This document shows positions 1 through 7,308 of a stretch of 64,000 nt of DNA, one piece after another (positions within the stretch are counted from its first letter, which is position 1; each line of letters begins with the position of its first letter). The notes beneath the pieces were generated by a model. It saw nothing but the letters and a program-made list of their open reading frames with translations, did no database searches and was not told the origin of the DNA. The stretch covers positions 7,130,001 through 7,194,000 of the forward strand of contig NZ_CP045178.1 of the NCBI RefSeq assembly GCF_009296025.1, in the 5' to 3' direction. The position numbers and the translations under genes are program-made. The DNA comes from Streptomyces tsukubensis (lineage in GTDB: Bacteria; Actinomycetota; Actinomycetes; Streptomycetales; Streptomycetaceae).

Positions 1-2
1 TG

Positions 3-122
3 GCCCCCGCGCCCTGGCTGGCCGTCTTCCCCGGCCTCGCCATCGTGGCGGCGACCCTCGCGTTCAACCTGCTCGGCGACGGGCTGCGCGACATCCTCGA
101 CCCCCGTGGAGCCACCCGATGA
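3..122 (+). CDS. ABC transporter permease, C-terminal end (partial)
   Basis: Only the last 39 residues are in the window. They form a hydrophobic segment followed by the motif [15 protein letters not shown], the usual end of DppC/OppC-type dipeptide/oligopeptide permeases. The stop codon overlaps the start of the next gene (ATGA), and the next two genes encode the matching ATPases, so this is the inner-membrane channel subunit of a peptide or nickel-type importer. The N-terminal part, the second permease and any binding protein lie upstream of the window. Confidence 0.9.
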   Translation, partial: APAPWLAVFPGLAIVAATLAFNLLGDGLRDILDPRGATR

Positions 123-1339
123 CCACTCAGGACAGCAAGAGCGGCCAGGACGGCCGAGGCGACCAGGACAGTCAGGGCGGCCAGGACGGCCGTCGGGACA
201 ACCAGGACAGCCGTGCGGAGAGCCGTCGGGACAACCCGGACGCGCCGCGCACGCAGGACGCGCAGGACGCGCCGAACAACGCGCCGCCCGCGCGGAACGA
301 CACGCGGGACTCCAGGGAGAAACCGGCCGTCCCCGCGCTGAGCGTCCGGGACCTCGCGGTCTCGTTCCGGTCGGACACCCGCACCGTGCACGCCGTCGAC
401 CACGTCTCGTACGAGGTGGCCCCGGGGGAAGTGCTCGCCGTCGTGGGAGAGTCCGGGTGCGGCAAGTCCGTCACTTCCATGGCTGTCATGGGGTTGCTGC
501 CGCCCAGCGCCTCCGTCACGGGATCCATCAGGCTCGCGGGCCGTGAACTGGTCGGCGCACCGGAGAAGGAGCTCCAGCGCCACCGGGGCAAGGACATGGC
601 GATGATCTTCCAGGAGCCGATGACCTCGCTCAACCCGGTCCTGACCATCGGCAGACAGATCGGCGAAGTGGTCCGCAGGCACCAGGGCCTCTCCAAGAAG
701 GACGCCCGTGCCCGCGCCGTCGAACTCCTCGACCTGGTGGGCATCCCCGCACCACGCCAGCGCGTCGACGAGTACCCGCACCAACTCAGCGGCGGTATGC
801 GCCAGCGCGTCATGATCGCCGTCGCGGTGGCCTGCGACCCCGCCGTACTGATCGCGGACGAACCCACCACGGCCCTCGACGTCACCGTCCAGGCCGGAAT
901 CCTCGAAGTGCTGCGCTCCCTGCGGGAACGGCTCGGCACCGCCATCGTTCTTATCACCCACGACCTCGGCGTCGTCGCGGACGCCGCGGACCGGGTCATG
1001 GTCATGTACGCGGGGCGGGCTGTCGAGGAGGCCCCCGTGGACGAACTGTTCGCCCGGCCGCGCCACCCCTACACCCACGGGCTGCTCGGCGCGGTACTGC
1101 GGCCCGGCGGCGAGGGCAAGCGCAGGCTGCCGGAGATCCCCGGACTCGTACCCGGCCTCGATGTCCAGCCCGACGCCTGCACGTTCGCGCCGCGCTGTCC
1201 CCGCGCAGACGACACCTGTACGGCTGCCAGGCCCGGCTTCACACCGGCGGGGCCTGACACGGGCACAGGGCCGGTGCATCGCGCCGCCTGCTGGCACCCG
1301 CACCCCACCGCGACGACGGCCGAGGAGGCCCCCGCGTGA
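119..1339 (+). CDS. Dipeptide/oligopeptide ABC transporter ATP-binding protein (DppD/OppD type)
   Basis: First ATPase of a peptide importer; it would hydrolyse ATP at the cytoplasmic face to drive uptake through the upstream permease. Walker A GESGCGKS is at about residues 110-117, the signature LSGGMRQR at about 223, Walker B LIADEP at about 245, and the C-terminal oligopeptide-transporter extension carries HPYTHGLL and a Cys cluster (CTFAPRCP). The ATG start overlaps the permease stop by four bases, so it is well placed. Oddly, the first 70 or so residues are a low-complexity Gln/Asp/Arg/Asn-rich stretch absent from most homologues, and 406 aa is longer than the usual 330-350. Substrate cannot be read from the sequence. 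Confidence 0.93.
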   Translation: MTTQDSKSGQDGRGDQDSQGGQDGRRDNQDSRAESRRDNPDAPRTQDAQDAPNNAPPARNDTRDSREKPAVPALSVRDLAVSFRSDTRTVHAVDHVSYEVAPGEVLAVVGESGCGKSVTSMAVMGLLPPSASVTGSIRLAGRELVGAPEKELQRHRGKDMAMIFQEPMTSLNPVLTIGRQIGEVVRRHQGLSKKDARARAVELLDLVGIPAPRQRVDEYPHQLSGGMRQRVMIAVAVACDPAVLIADEPTTALDVTVQAGILEVLRSLRERLGTAIVLITHDLGVVADAADRVMVMYAGRAVEEAPVDELFARPRHPYTHGLLGAVLRPGGEGKRRLPEIPGLVPGLDVQPDACTFAPRCPRADDTCTAARPGFTPAGPDTGTGPVHRAACWHPHPTATTAEEAPA

Positions 1340-2415
1340 GCACAGATACGACCGGAGCCGGAGCCGGAGCCGAGGCCGGAGCCGGAGACGCCGTGGCGGG
1401 CACTCCCTCTCCCGTACTCGAAGTCGATGGTCTGACCCGGCACTTCCCCGCCGCCCGAGGCACCGTACGGGCCGTTGACGGAGTGACGCTCACCATCGGA
1501 CGCGGCGAAGTGGTCGGCCTGGTAGGGGAGTCGGGCAGCGGGAAGTCCACCGTCGGGCGGTGCGTCGTACGGCTGGACGAGCCCACCGAGGGAAGCGTCC
1601 GCATCAACGGCACCGACGTCACCCGCATGTCCCGGCGCGCCCTGAGGCCCCTGCGCAAGGACTTCCACCTGGTCTTCCAGGACCCGTCCTCGTCCCTCGA
1701 TCCCCGGATGACCGTCGGCAAAATCATCGCGGAGCCCCTGAAACTGCACGGCATCGCCAAGGGTGACGCGGCCCGTGCGCGCGTCGCGCAGCTCCTGGCC
1801 CAGGTCGGTCTGCGCCCCGAGCACGCCGACCGGCACCCGCACGAACTCTCCGGCGGCCAGCGCCAACGCATCTCCATCGCCCGCGCCCTCTCCGTCGACC
1901 CCGATCTGCTGGTGGCGGACGAACCCACCTCCGCGCTCGACGTCTCCGTTCAGGCGTCGGTGCTCAATCTGCTGGCCGACCTCCAGCGTGACCGGGGCTT
2001 CGGCTGCCTGTTCATCACCCACGACCTGGCAGCCGTCGAATTCCTCGCCGACCGCATCGCGGTGATGTACCTCGGCCAGATCGTCGAACAGGCACCGACG
2101 GCCGAGCTGTTCGCCGACCCCAAGCACCCCTATACGCAGGCGCTGCTGTCCGCGGCGCCGGTACCCGACCCCGGGAGTCAGCGCTCCCGTGAGCGTGTCG
2201 TCCTCAGCGGCGACCTGCCGAGCCCCCTCGCCCCTCCGTCGGGCTGCCGTTTCCACACCCGCTGCCCGCTGGCCGTGGACCGCTGCCGGACGGAGATTCC
2301 GGCCCTGCGTACGCTGCCGGGCGGCGCGGGCCGTCGCGAGGTCTCCTGCCACCTGGTGGGGGAGGACGGCACGGCGCCGGATGTCACGGCGCCGGATGTC
2401 TCCCCCGACGTGTGA
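1336..2415 (+). CDS. Dipeptide/oligopeptide ABC transporter ATP-binding protein (DppF/OppF type)
   Basis: Second ATPase of the same importer. It begins with GTG overlapping the preceding stop (GTGA). Walker A GESGSGKS is at residues 64-71, followed by the signature LSGGQRQR and Walker B LLVADEP; the C-terminal extension has HPYTQALL and the CRFHTRCPLA Cys motif typical of the oligopeptide/dipeptide subfamily. The N-terminus has a short Gly/Ala/Glu low-complexity run before the domain. DppD and DppF proteins form a heterodimer, and the translational coupling here fits that. It is the last gene of the operon, since the next gene is convergent. Confidence 0.93.
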   Translation: MSTDTTGAGAGAEAGAGDAVAGTPSPVLEVDGLTRHFPAARGTVRAVDGVTLTIGRGEVVGLVGESGSGKSTVGRCVVRLDEPTEGSVRINGTDVTRMSRRALRPLRKDFHLVFQDPSSSLDPRMTVGKIIAEPLKLHGIAKGDAARARVAQLLAQVGLRPEHADRHPHELSGGQRQRISIARALSVDPDLLVADEPTSALDVSVQASVLNLLADLQRDRGFGCLFITHDLAAVEFLADRIAVMYLGQIVEQAPTAELFADPKHPYTQALLSAAPVPDPGSQRSRERVVLSGDLPSPLAPPSGCRFHTRCPLAVDRCRTEIPALRTLPGGAGRREVSCHLVGEDGTAPDVTAPDVSPDV

Positions 2416-2436
2416 CGCGGCTCGGCGTGGGCCGAA

Positions 2437-2823
2437 CTACCCCTGGGTGCGCTCCGCTGTGCGCGCAGCCGCATCGGCCTTGGCCGCCGCTACGGACAGG
2501 AGCACGAGAACCGCGCCGATTCCGCTCAGTGGAATGACGATGACGGCCGGATTCTCGACGTCGCTCACGGCGAAGACCAGGCTGATGGCCAAGGTGATCG
2601 AGCCCAGGGCATAGGCCGTCAGGTAGGTCACCGTCAGCATCGGAGCCGCTGCGGCGTGACCGGCCGACCACGCGTTGTCCGAAGACATCGTGGCCTTGGT
2701 CCGGATACCGATCACGGAGTTGCGATGAATCGATCCGCTCGCGACTCGGTCCTTCACGTAATGCATCAGCACGCCGAGCGTGATCAGTCCTACGCCGCAT
2801 ACCGGTCCCGCGACAGGATCCAT
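2437..2823 (-). CDS. SdpI family small membrane protein
   Basis: A 128-residue protein with three predicted membrane helices (about residues 1-20, 65-85 and 90-112). Between helices 1 and 2 it has the motif IGIRTKATMSSDNAW...GH, characteristic of the SdpI/YhfL family, whose Bacillus founder gives immunity to the SdpC toxin. No sdpC-like toxin gene is nearby, so immunity is not implied; many streptomycete members stand alone. The start used is the ATG that begins MDPVAG; a further in-frame ATG 10 codons upstream (position 2853) would only add a non-hydrophobic leader. Convergent with the peptide ABC operon, 21 bp apart. Confidence 0.8.
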   Translation of the reverse strand: MDPVAGPVCGVGLITLGVLMHYVKDRVASGSIHRNSVIGIRTKATMSSDNAWSAGHAAAAPMLTVTYLTAYALGSITLAISLVFAVSDVENPAVIVIPLSGIGAVLVLLSVAAAKADAAARTAERTQG

Positions 2824-2853
2824 GGCTCGCCCTCCGAGAAAAGCAGATGTCAT

Positions 2854-3234
2854 CGGCGCCCGTGGGGAGGTGTTTCCGTGTCCCGCCGACCGGCAGAGGC
2901 CGGGCCGATCGCCATGGGCACGCCATCACGACCGTAACATGTGCGCCAAGTGATGCTAAAGGTTCCATCAAGTCATGCCTCGTGCACGTAAGGGGAGTTG
3001 GCGGCCGGGGTGAGGCTTTCGGCGGCGGACGCGGGTGGTGGGAACGTTTTCGGATCCCGTCGGGAACCTGGCTTCCCGGACCACGCCTTCGCAGTGCTGT
3101 GCGGGATCCGAATTGAGACATTGTTGCGTCGAACACGCATACATCGCGGACAGAACGGTGAGCCTCAATCCGTTGGGCCGGGATGCAAGTGCATCTCGGC
3201 GAGGGGGCGTTCAATCACCGCAGGAGGTCTTCCG
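2854..3234. other. Intergenic region between divergent genes
   Basis: About 380 bp between the divergent SdpI-like and DUF397 genes. No convincing coding frame. Its right end carries the 12-bp inverted repeat described separately (3183-3194) and an AGGAGG ribosome-binding site ahead of the DUF397 ATG. Confidence 0.6.
3183..3194. promoter_or_regulatory. 12-bp inverted repeat (ATGCA-AG-TGCAT), copy 1
   Basis: Perfect palindromic arms ATGCA/TGCAT separated by AG, 40 bp before the DUF397 start codon. The identical 12-mer recurs at 3653-3664 before the methyltransferase gene. Two identical inverted repeats ahead of two neighbouring genes look like the operator of a local regulator; the XRE-DUF5753 protein encoded at 4575-5519 is the obvious candidate (inference). 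Confidence 0.55.
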
Positions 3235-3468
3235 ATGGGTGGATCGACGTACGCAGCACAGCAGAATCCCCCCGAACCGCAGGGGGCCGACACCATGTGG
3301 CGCAAGAGTTCGTACAGCTATCCCGAAGGCGCGTGCGTCGAGATCGCGCGGCCGTCGCTCGCGCAGGTGCTCTTTCGCGACTCCAAGGTCCATGAGGGCC
3401 CGTGCGTGGCGGTGTTCAGTGCCACCGCTGCCGCTTTCGTGTCGGCGCTGAACCGCGGCGACCTTTGA
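3235..3468 (+). CDS. DUF397 domain-containing protein
   Basis: A 77-residue protein. The segment MWRKSSYSYPEGACVEIA...VLFRDSKVHEGP...F..ALNRGDL matches the DUF397 family, small acidic proteins abundant in Streptomyces and usually encoded beside an XRE-DUF5753 regulator, with which some act as antagonist/partner (the WhiJ-type pairs). The ATG has a strong AGGAGG ribosome-binding site 8 bases upstream. The XRE-DUF5753 gene here is not adjacent but lies two genes away on the other strand, with a methyltransferase between them. Confidence 0.88.
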   Translation: MGGSTYAAQQNPPEPQGADTMWRKSSYSYPEGACVEIARPSLAQVLFRDSKVHEGPCVAVFSATAAAFVSALNRGDL

Positions 3469-3652
3469 CCGATGGATCGACCGCTGTCCGGCACACCGTC
3501 AGCTGTCACGGGCGGTGTGCCGCCGTCGGCCCGTACGTCGTCCAGTCGCCGAGACGCCACTTTCGACCCCTCAGGGAACTGTTTCCGACGGGGGATCGAG
3601 AGAACCGTTCAGCCCTGGACATTGCCGTTACCGGCCAGTATGGATGGGGATA

Positions 3653-3664
3653 ATGCAAGTGCAT
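3653..3664. promoter_or_regulatory. 12-bp inverted repeat (ATGCA-AG-TGCAT), copy 2
   Basis: Identical to the repeat at 3183-3194. It overlaps a GATAAT (3649-3654) that could act as a -10 element for the methyltransferase gene, the geometry expected of a repressor site. No well-spaced -35 hexamer was found, so the promoter itself is tentative. Confidence 0.5.
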
Positions 3665-3713
3665 CCCGTTCATCATGGTGAGCGGATGATCAGTGGCTAC
3701 TGTGGGGGGCACC

Positions 3714-4544
3714 GTGAATGAGCGGCCTGAAAAGGGGCACAGCAACGCGAACACGGACTTAGGGCAGGACAGGGCTCACAGCGCCCGGATGTACGACTAC
3801 TACCTGGGCGGGAAGACCAACTACGCGGTGGATCGTGAGGCCGCCCAGGCGGTGATCCGGGTCTTCCCCGCGATAGGGACCGTGGCGCGGGTGAACCGCG
3901 CCTACATGCGGCGTGCCGCACGCTACCTCGCACAGCAGGGGGTGCGGCAGTTCATCGACGTGGGCACCGGCATCCCCACGTCGCCCAACCTGCACGATGT
4001 GGTCCAAGAAGTCGCCAGCGACAGCAGGGTTGTCTACGTGGACAACGACCCGATCGTCCTCGTCTACGCGGATGAGCTTCTCGACGGGTCCCCCGAGGGG
4101 CGGACCTGCTATGTCCAGGCCGACGCGACCCGGCCCGAAGAGGTGCTGGCCGCCGTGGCCAAGGAGAACGTCCTCGACCTCAGCCGTCCGGTCGCCCTCA
4201 GCCTTCACGCGCTGCTGCACTTCATCCCGGACGCGCAGGGGCCCGGCGGCATCATTGAGCGCTTCATGGAACCCCTGGCGGCTGGTTCCTACTTGAGTCT
4301 CAGTCACTGTACGGGCGACTTCCACCCGGAAGCGTGGCAGTCCATCATCGACACGTACGTGCAGCGAGGGACCTCCGCCCAGGTGCGGAGCCGGGCGGAG
4401 GTGTCGCGCTTCTTCGACCACCTGCGACTTGTCGATCCCGGCCTGACACTGGCACATCTGTGGCGCCCCGAGGCCGGGAGCGGGCCCGCCGTGCTCAGCG
4501 ACCGCCAGGTGTCCCTCTACGCCGGCGTCGCGCGCAAGGACTGA
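3714..4544 (+). CDS. SAM-dependent methyltransferase (DUF574/Methyltransf_19 family)
   Basis: Begins (V/M)NERPEKGHSNANTDLGQDRAHSARMYDYYLGGKTNYAVD; the phrase RMYDYYLGGKTNYAVDREAA is diagnostic of the actinobacterial SAM-dependent methyltransferase family found near XRE/DUF397 genes. The SAM-binding motif I is QFIDVGTGIPT at about residue 80, with YVDNDP (motif II) and YVQADAT (motif III) following. The acceptor substrate of the family is not known to me. Start: GTG at 3714 preceded by a G-rich ribosome-binding site; a GTG at 3693 is also in frame. It follows the DUF397 gene on the same strand but has its own copy of the shared inverted repeat, so probably its own promoter. Confidence 0.88.
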   Translation: MNERPEKGHSNANTDLGQDRAHSARMYDYYLGGKTNYAVDREAAQAVIRVFPAIGTVARVNRAYMRRAARYLAQQGVRQFIDVGTGIPTSPNLHDVVQEVASDSRVVYVDNDPIVLVYADELLDGSPEGRTCYVQADATRPEEVLAAVAKENVLDLSRPVALSLHALLHFIPDAQGPGGIIERFMEPLAAGSYLSLSHCTGDFHPEAWQSIIDTYVQRGTSAQVRSRAEVSRFFDHLRLVDPGLTLAHLWRPEAGSGPAVLSDRQVSLYAGVARKD

Positions 4545-4574
4545 CGGGGCCGGCGCTCGCGGGGCATCCGCACC

Positions 4575-5519
4575 TCAGCCGTAGATCTTGGACGACAGCA
4601 GGTGCTGGAGCCTGTGCCGCGTCGCGTCGGGCGCCAGCGAGCGGACGCGCAGAGCGTCGAACGCCTTCTCCCTGCGGTCCACCAAATCCTCGTCCTGCAC
4701 GATGAGGCCCCCGTCGATGGCCTCCGCGTAGGCGATCTTGGGTGCGAGGCCCTCGAAGTCGAAGATGGTCGTCGTACCCAGCTCGACCGGCATGTCGAAA
4801 CGCCCCCACTCGGCCATACGGATCTGGTGCCGGCGGTCGCGGGACAACTCGATCAAGTGGTCGAGCTGTTCGTACATGATCTCCTTCGAGCCCACGGGGT
4901 TGCGGAGAGCGCCCTCGTGCACGACGCAGATCAGCAGCTTGTCGGCCGCGGCCGTGAATCTGGCCTGGCGTTCCTTGCGCAGTTCCACCAGCGCGTCGTG
5001 CGTATCGCGCGAGCCGCGCCCCCGCTCTATCAGCGCTCGTGCGTACGCGGGTGTCTGCAACAGGCCGTGCAGGTAGTGGCAGTCATAGGATCGGATGCGC
5101 TGCGCCATGTCCTCGAAGCTCACCACGGCCTGGAGGTACTGCTGCGCCACCGTCGCCCACGGCTGCCACCAGGTGGCCTGGTTGGCGACCTCGACCAGGC
5201 CGTGCAGAACGCGCTGGTCCTCCGGGTCCTCGATCCGGTAGACCGCGAACAACTGGGGCAGGTCGCGTTCCTTGAGGTGGTGGTGGCCGCTCTCCCTCCG
5301 GCTCACCTTCGAGGGCGAGCAGCCCAGTTGGCGCGCGACCTCTTCCTGGGTCAGGGGTATCGCGTCACGCCGGTGACGCAGCGCGTTCCCCAGCAGCATC
5401 CGTGGCGCGGAGGGTGCCGCCTCGTCCTGGAGGTAACGCACCACCCCCCTGCGCCCCGGCCTCTGGCTGTCGCCGTCGCCGTCGCCGGGCCGCTCGGCGC
5501 CCGCCGCCTGCTTGACCAA
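4575..5519 (-). CDS. XRE-family transcriptional regulator with DUF5753 domain
   Basis: 314 residues. The helix-turn-helix lies at about residues 40-95 (ALRHRRDAIPLTQEEVARQLGCSPSKVSRRESG), followed by the DUF5753 effector domain with its typical QQYLQAVVSFEDMAQRIRSYDCHYLHGLLQTPAYARALI and C-terminal VDRREKAFDALRVRSLAP. The start is a TTG at 5519 supported by AAGGAG 7 bases upstream; later starts are possible near the VVRYLQDEAAPSAPRMLLG segment. Members pair with DUF397 proteins; the DUF397 gene at 3235 is its likely partner. Its own upstream region has GATTCCGA (5534-5541) and TCGGAATC (5595-5602) as an inverted pair. Confidence 0.9.
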   Translation of the reverse strand: MVKQAAGAERPGDGDGDSQRPGRRGVVRYLQDEAAPSAPRMLLGNALRHRRDAIPLTQEEVARQLGCSPSKVSRRESGHHHLKERDLPQLFAVYRIEDPEDQRVLHGLVEVANQATWWQPWATVAQQYLQAVVSFEDMAQRIRSYDCHYLHGLLQTPAYARALIERGRGSRDTHDALVELRKERQARFTAAADKLLICVVHEGALRNPVGSKEIMYEQLDHLIELSRDRRHQIRMAEWGRFDMPVELGTTTIFDFEGLAPKIAYAEAIDGGLIVQDEDLVDRREKAFDALRVRSLAPDATRHRLQHLLSSKIYG

Positions 5520-5649
5520 CGTGTGCTCCTTGATTCCGAAACCGACAGTGATCCCTCAGAGACCCATAGTGCACAATCGTCTGCAATTCCGGAGTCGGAA
5601 TCGCAAAAACATCCAATATGGCTTGTATGGCCGACTGGGGCCTCGTTGG

Positions 5650-5907
5650 GTCTCATACGAGGTAAGCGACGATGTCGCCGAGCGGTCAACCCGGCGGGCG
5701 GTGGCGGAGGCTGGCGTTCACGTCCCCGCGATCCACCGCGCCGACCGCGACCGGCCGGAGGGTCGGCTGCTCGGCCTGGCGGCGGCGCGGCCCCGCGCGG
5801 AGTACGTGATCGTCCATGGCGAAGCGGGACCCGACCGCGCGCGGGTGGACGCGGGCGGGAGCCCCGTGGTGATCGACATCGAGGGGTGCTCAACGCGCCT
5901 GTGCTGA
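5650..5907 (+). pseudogene. Remnant of an aminoglycoside-phosphotransferase-like (APH fold) gene
   Basis: The reading frame ending in TGA at 5905-5907 encodes AEYVIVHGEAGPDRARVDAGG followed by SPVVIDIEG. This is the catalytic-loop and metal-binding pair of streptomycete APH-fold phosphotransferases (family pattern VIHGELGPDHVLVD...PVLIDIEG). Just upstream, AERSTRRAVAEAGVHVPAI resembles an N-lobe segment. Hinge and most of both lobes are missing, the frame ends right after the DIEG, and the catalytic Asp of HGxxxxxN/D is followed by substitutions, so this is an internally deleted fragment, not a working kinase. Confidence 0.6.
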
Positions 5908-5971
5908 GGTGCGCGTGCCTCCGTACTGCCTGGGGCGGGGGGCGTGGTGGGGGGCGCGGGCCAGGTGGTCC

Positions 5972-6060
5972 TTTGTGCCCGGCCCGTCGAGAAAACGAGG
6001 CCAGGGTGGCCCCGTAGGGGCCGGTGCCCTCGATTCCGAAGGTCAGAATTCTGCCGTAGG
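5972..6060 (-). pseudogene. Remnant of an IS110-family transposase
   Basis: On the minus strand one frame reads ILTFGIEGTGPYGATLASF followed by SRRAGHK. The phrase FGIEGTGPYGATL is the conserved segment of the N-terminal DEDD nuclease domain of IS110-family transposases (pattern VEGTGSYGAGLARFL). Only about 30 codons are recognisable, with neither upstream nor downstream transposase sequence, so it is a relic and has no activity. Confidence 0.5.
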
Positions 6061-6216
6061 AGCCTGCCCCGTCCAGGAGTTGCACTGTCCAGGTGTCGCA
6101 CTGTCCACGCGCGGGTACGGTCCTGCATCCCCAGCTCCTGCGGTGCGGCCACGGCGCTTCCCACTGCGCGGCAACACTTCGGCGACCTCGGTGCGGTGCC
6201 ATCCGGCCGACGGGAC

Positions 6217-6229
6217 GGAACTTAGGTTG
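6217..6229. repeat. 13-bp direct repeat flanking the 6262-6798 gene, left copy
   Basis: GGAACTTAGGTTG here and GGAACTTAGCTTG at 6850-6862 match at 12 of 13 positions and bracket one intact gene within a region full of gene remnants. Possibly a duplication left by an insertion or recombination event, or chance; its last bases overlap the -35 hexamer of the gene's promoter. Confidence 0.35.
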
Positions 6230-6255
6230 CCGACACCAATGCCGGTAACTATAGT
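6227..6255 (+). promoter_or_regulatory. Vegetative-type promoter giving a leaderless transcript
   Basis: TTGCCG (6227-6232), a 17-bp spacer and TATAGT (6250-6255) form a near-ideal HrdB-type promoter. Transcription would begin about 7 bases after the -10 element, at or next to the A of the ATG at 6262, and there is no room for a ribosome-binding site. The message of the next gene is therefore probably leaderless, a common mode in Streptomyces. Confidence 0.65.
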
Positions 6256-6261
6256 TGTCGT

Positions 6262-6798
6262 ATGACTTCGATCGAGATCACCTCCGAAGAGCAGGCCGAG
6301 CTGGGTAAGGCCCTTACTGATGCCCTCAACCCGCTCGCAGCGGCTATTCGCTCCCGCCAGTCGGGGCTGCCCACGGCTCGCATGTGGGATGCGGACCCGG
6401 TTGATGTGACCCTGTCCGTCCTCGCCGCCTGGAAGATGGTGGATGCGGAGGTCAAGCGCCTGACGGCGATCGCGGCGGCGACGGCCGGCTCCTACGGCGC
6501 GAGCTACGAGCAGATGGGTGCGGTCTGGGGCATAACCCGCCAGGGTGCACGTAAGAAGTGGCCCGACGCAGTTCCCCGCCCCGCTGCCGTGGCTGCGCAG
6601 AGGGGCGCGGCGCTCGAACTCTTCGGCGGTGCGGCCGAACTGGTACAGGACCCGTCGTCCGGTGGCTGGGCCTGGGCGGGCGAGGGCGCGGACGAAACGC
6701 GCGGTGCCGCCGAGGGCGGCGTCTGGTACGCGACGAAGGAGGAGGCCGCCGCTCATGCCGGAGCCTTCCTGCGGGAACACGCCGCCCCCCACTCGTAG
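6262..6798 (+). CDS. Hypothetical protein with helix-turn-helix-like segment
   Basis: 178 residues. I recognise no named family. The middle (about residues 62-100) reads AATAGSYGASYEQMGAVWGITRQGARKKWP, which has the look of a helix-turn-helix (GASYEQMGAVWGITRQGARKKW) of the kind found in small streptomycete DNA-binding proteins; the C-terminal third (GGVWYATKEEAAAHAGAFL) is a compact alpha/beta-like segment. The ATG is fixed by the leaderless promoter just upstream. It is the only intact gene between 5.6 and 7.45 kb, among four degraded genes, so it may be a survivor of a mobile island. Confidence 0.75.
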   Translation: MTSIEITSEEQAELGKALTDALNPLAAAIRSRQSGLPTARMWDADPVDVTLSVLAAWKMVDAEVKRLTAIAAATAGSYGASYEQMGAVWGITRQGARKKWPDAVPRPAAVAAQRGAALELFGGAAELVQDPSSGGWAWAGEGADETRGAAEGGVWYATKEEAAAHAGAFLREHAAPHS

Positions 6799-6849
6799 TG
6801 CGCAAGCACGGTTTCGCCCGACTCGTCGCCGAGCGCGGGAATGAGGACA

Positions 6850-6862
6850 GGAACTTAGCTTG
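6850..6862. repeat. 13-bp direct repeat flanking the 6262-6798 gene, right copy
   Basis: GGAACTTAGCTTG, 12 of 13 identical to the copy at 6217-6229. It is followed by an unusually T-rich run (TTTTTT at 6863-6868) for this genome. Confidence 0.35.
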
Positions 6863-7033
6863 TTTTTTAAGGTTTGTGAGCCTTGAGTTGATGACGTTCA
6901 GCGATGCTTTCGGGGCGTCTGGTTGATTTGCCCGCGTCGTGACGGATGGCGGGGTGCCGGTTTTTCGAGCCGAGTGGGCGGCTTGGGCCGGGTGTTGAGG
7001 GTTTGGGCGCACGGGCTGGACTGTGCAGGTGGG

Positions 7034-7258
7034 GCTCAGGGGCCAGTGCCCCACCGCGCGGTAACCGCGCAGGTGCCTGACCGCTGTCCAGGGGCGGCGC
7101 CGCAGCGGCGGGTGGAGGTAGGAATGGGGCGTCGTGAACACCTCGTCCCCGCCGTAGCCGACGAAGTGCAGCTGACTGCCGCGTTCCGTGAGCGGGGCCA
7201 GCTGATGGGCGGCCTGGAGACCGGCGCGGATCCACGCGGTGGGGCCCTCCGCACTGAA
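7034..7258 (-). pseudogene. Remnant of an asparagine-synthase-like (lasso-cyclase-type) gene
   Basis: After an in-frame stop at 7259-7261, the minus strand encodes EGPTAWIRAGLQAAHQLAPL, then TERGSQLHFVGYGGDEVF and TTPHSYLHPPLRR...TAVRHLRGYRAVGHWPL. The core HFVGYGGDEVF matches the SGGGGDE-like ATP-pyrophosphatase region of class B asparagine synthetases as it appears in actinobacterial asparagine-synthase-related proteins (pattern HLTGHGGDELF...LHDLLR), the fold used by lasso-peptide cyclases. Neither the glutaminase domain nor the rest of the synthetase domain is present. No lasso precursor or protease gene was seen nearby, so its original role is open. Confidence 0.6.
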
Positions 7259-7308
7259 TCAGGTATCCGCGACACCGGAGCGCCGTAGGCGGCCCCGCAG
7301 AGTCCAGG

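Noticed and set aside
2437..2823. SdpI-like protein as toxin-immunity gene
   Set aside because: No SdpC-like toxin or SdpAB gene lies nearby, and orphan family members are common in Streptomyces.
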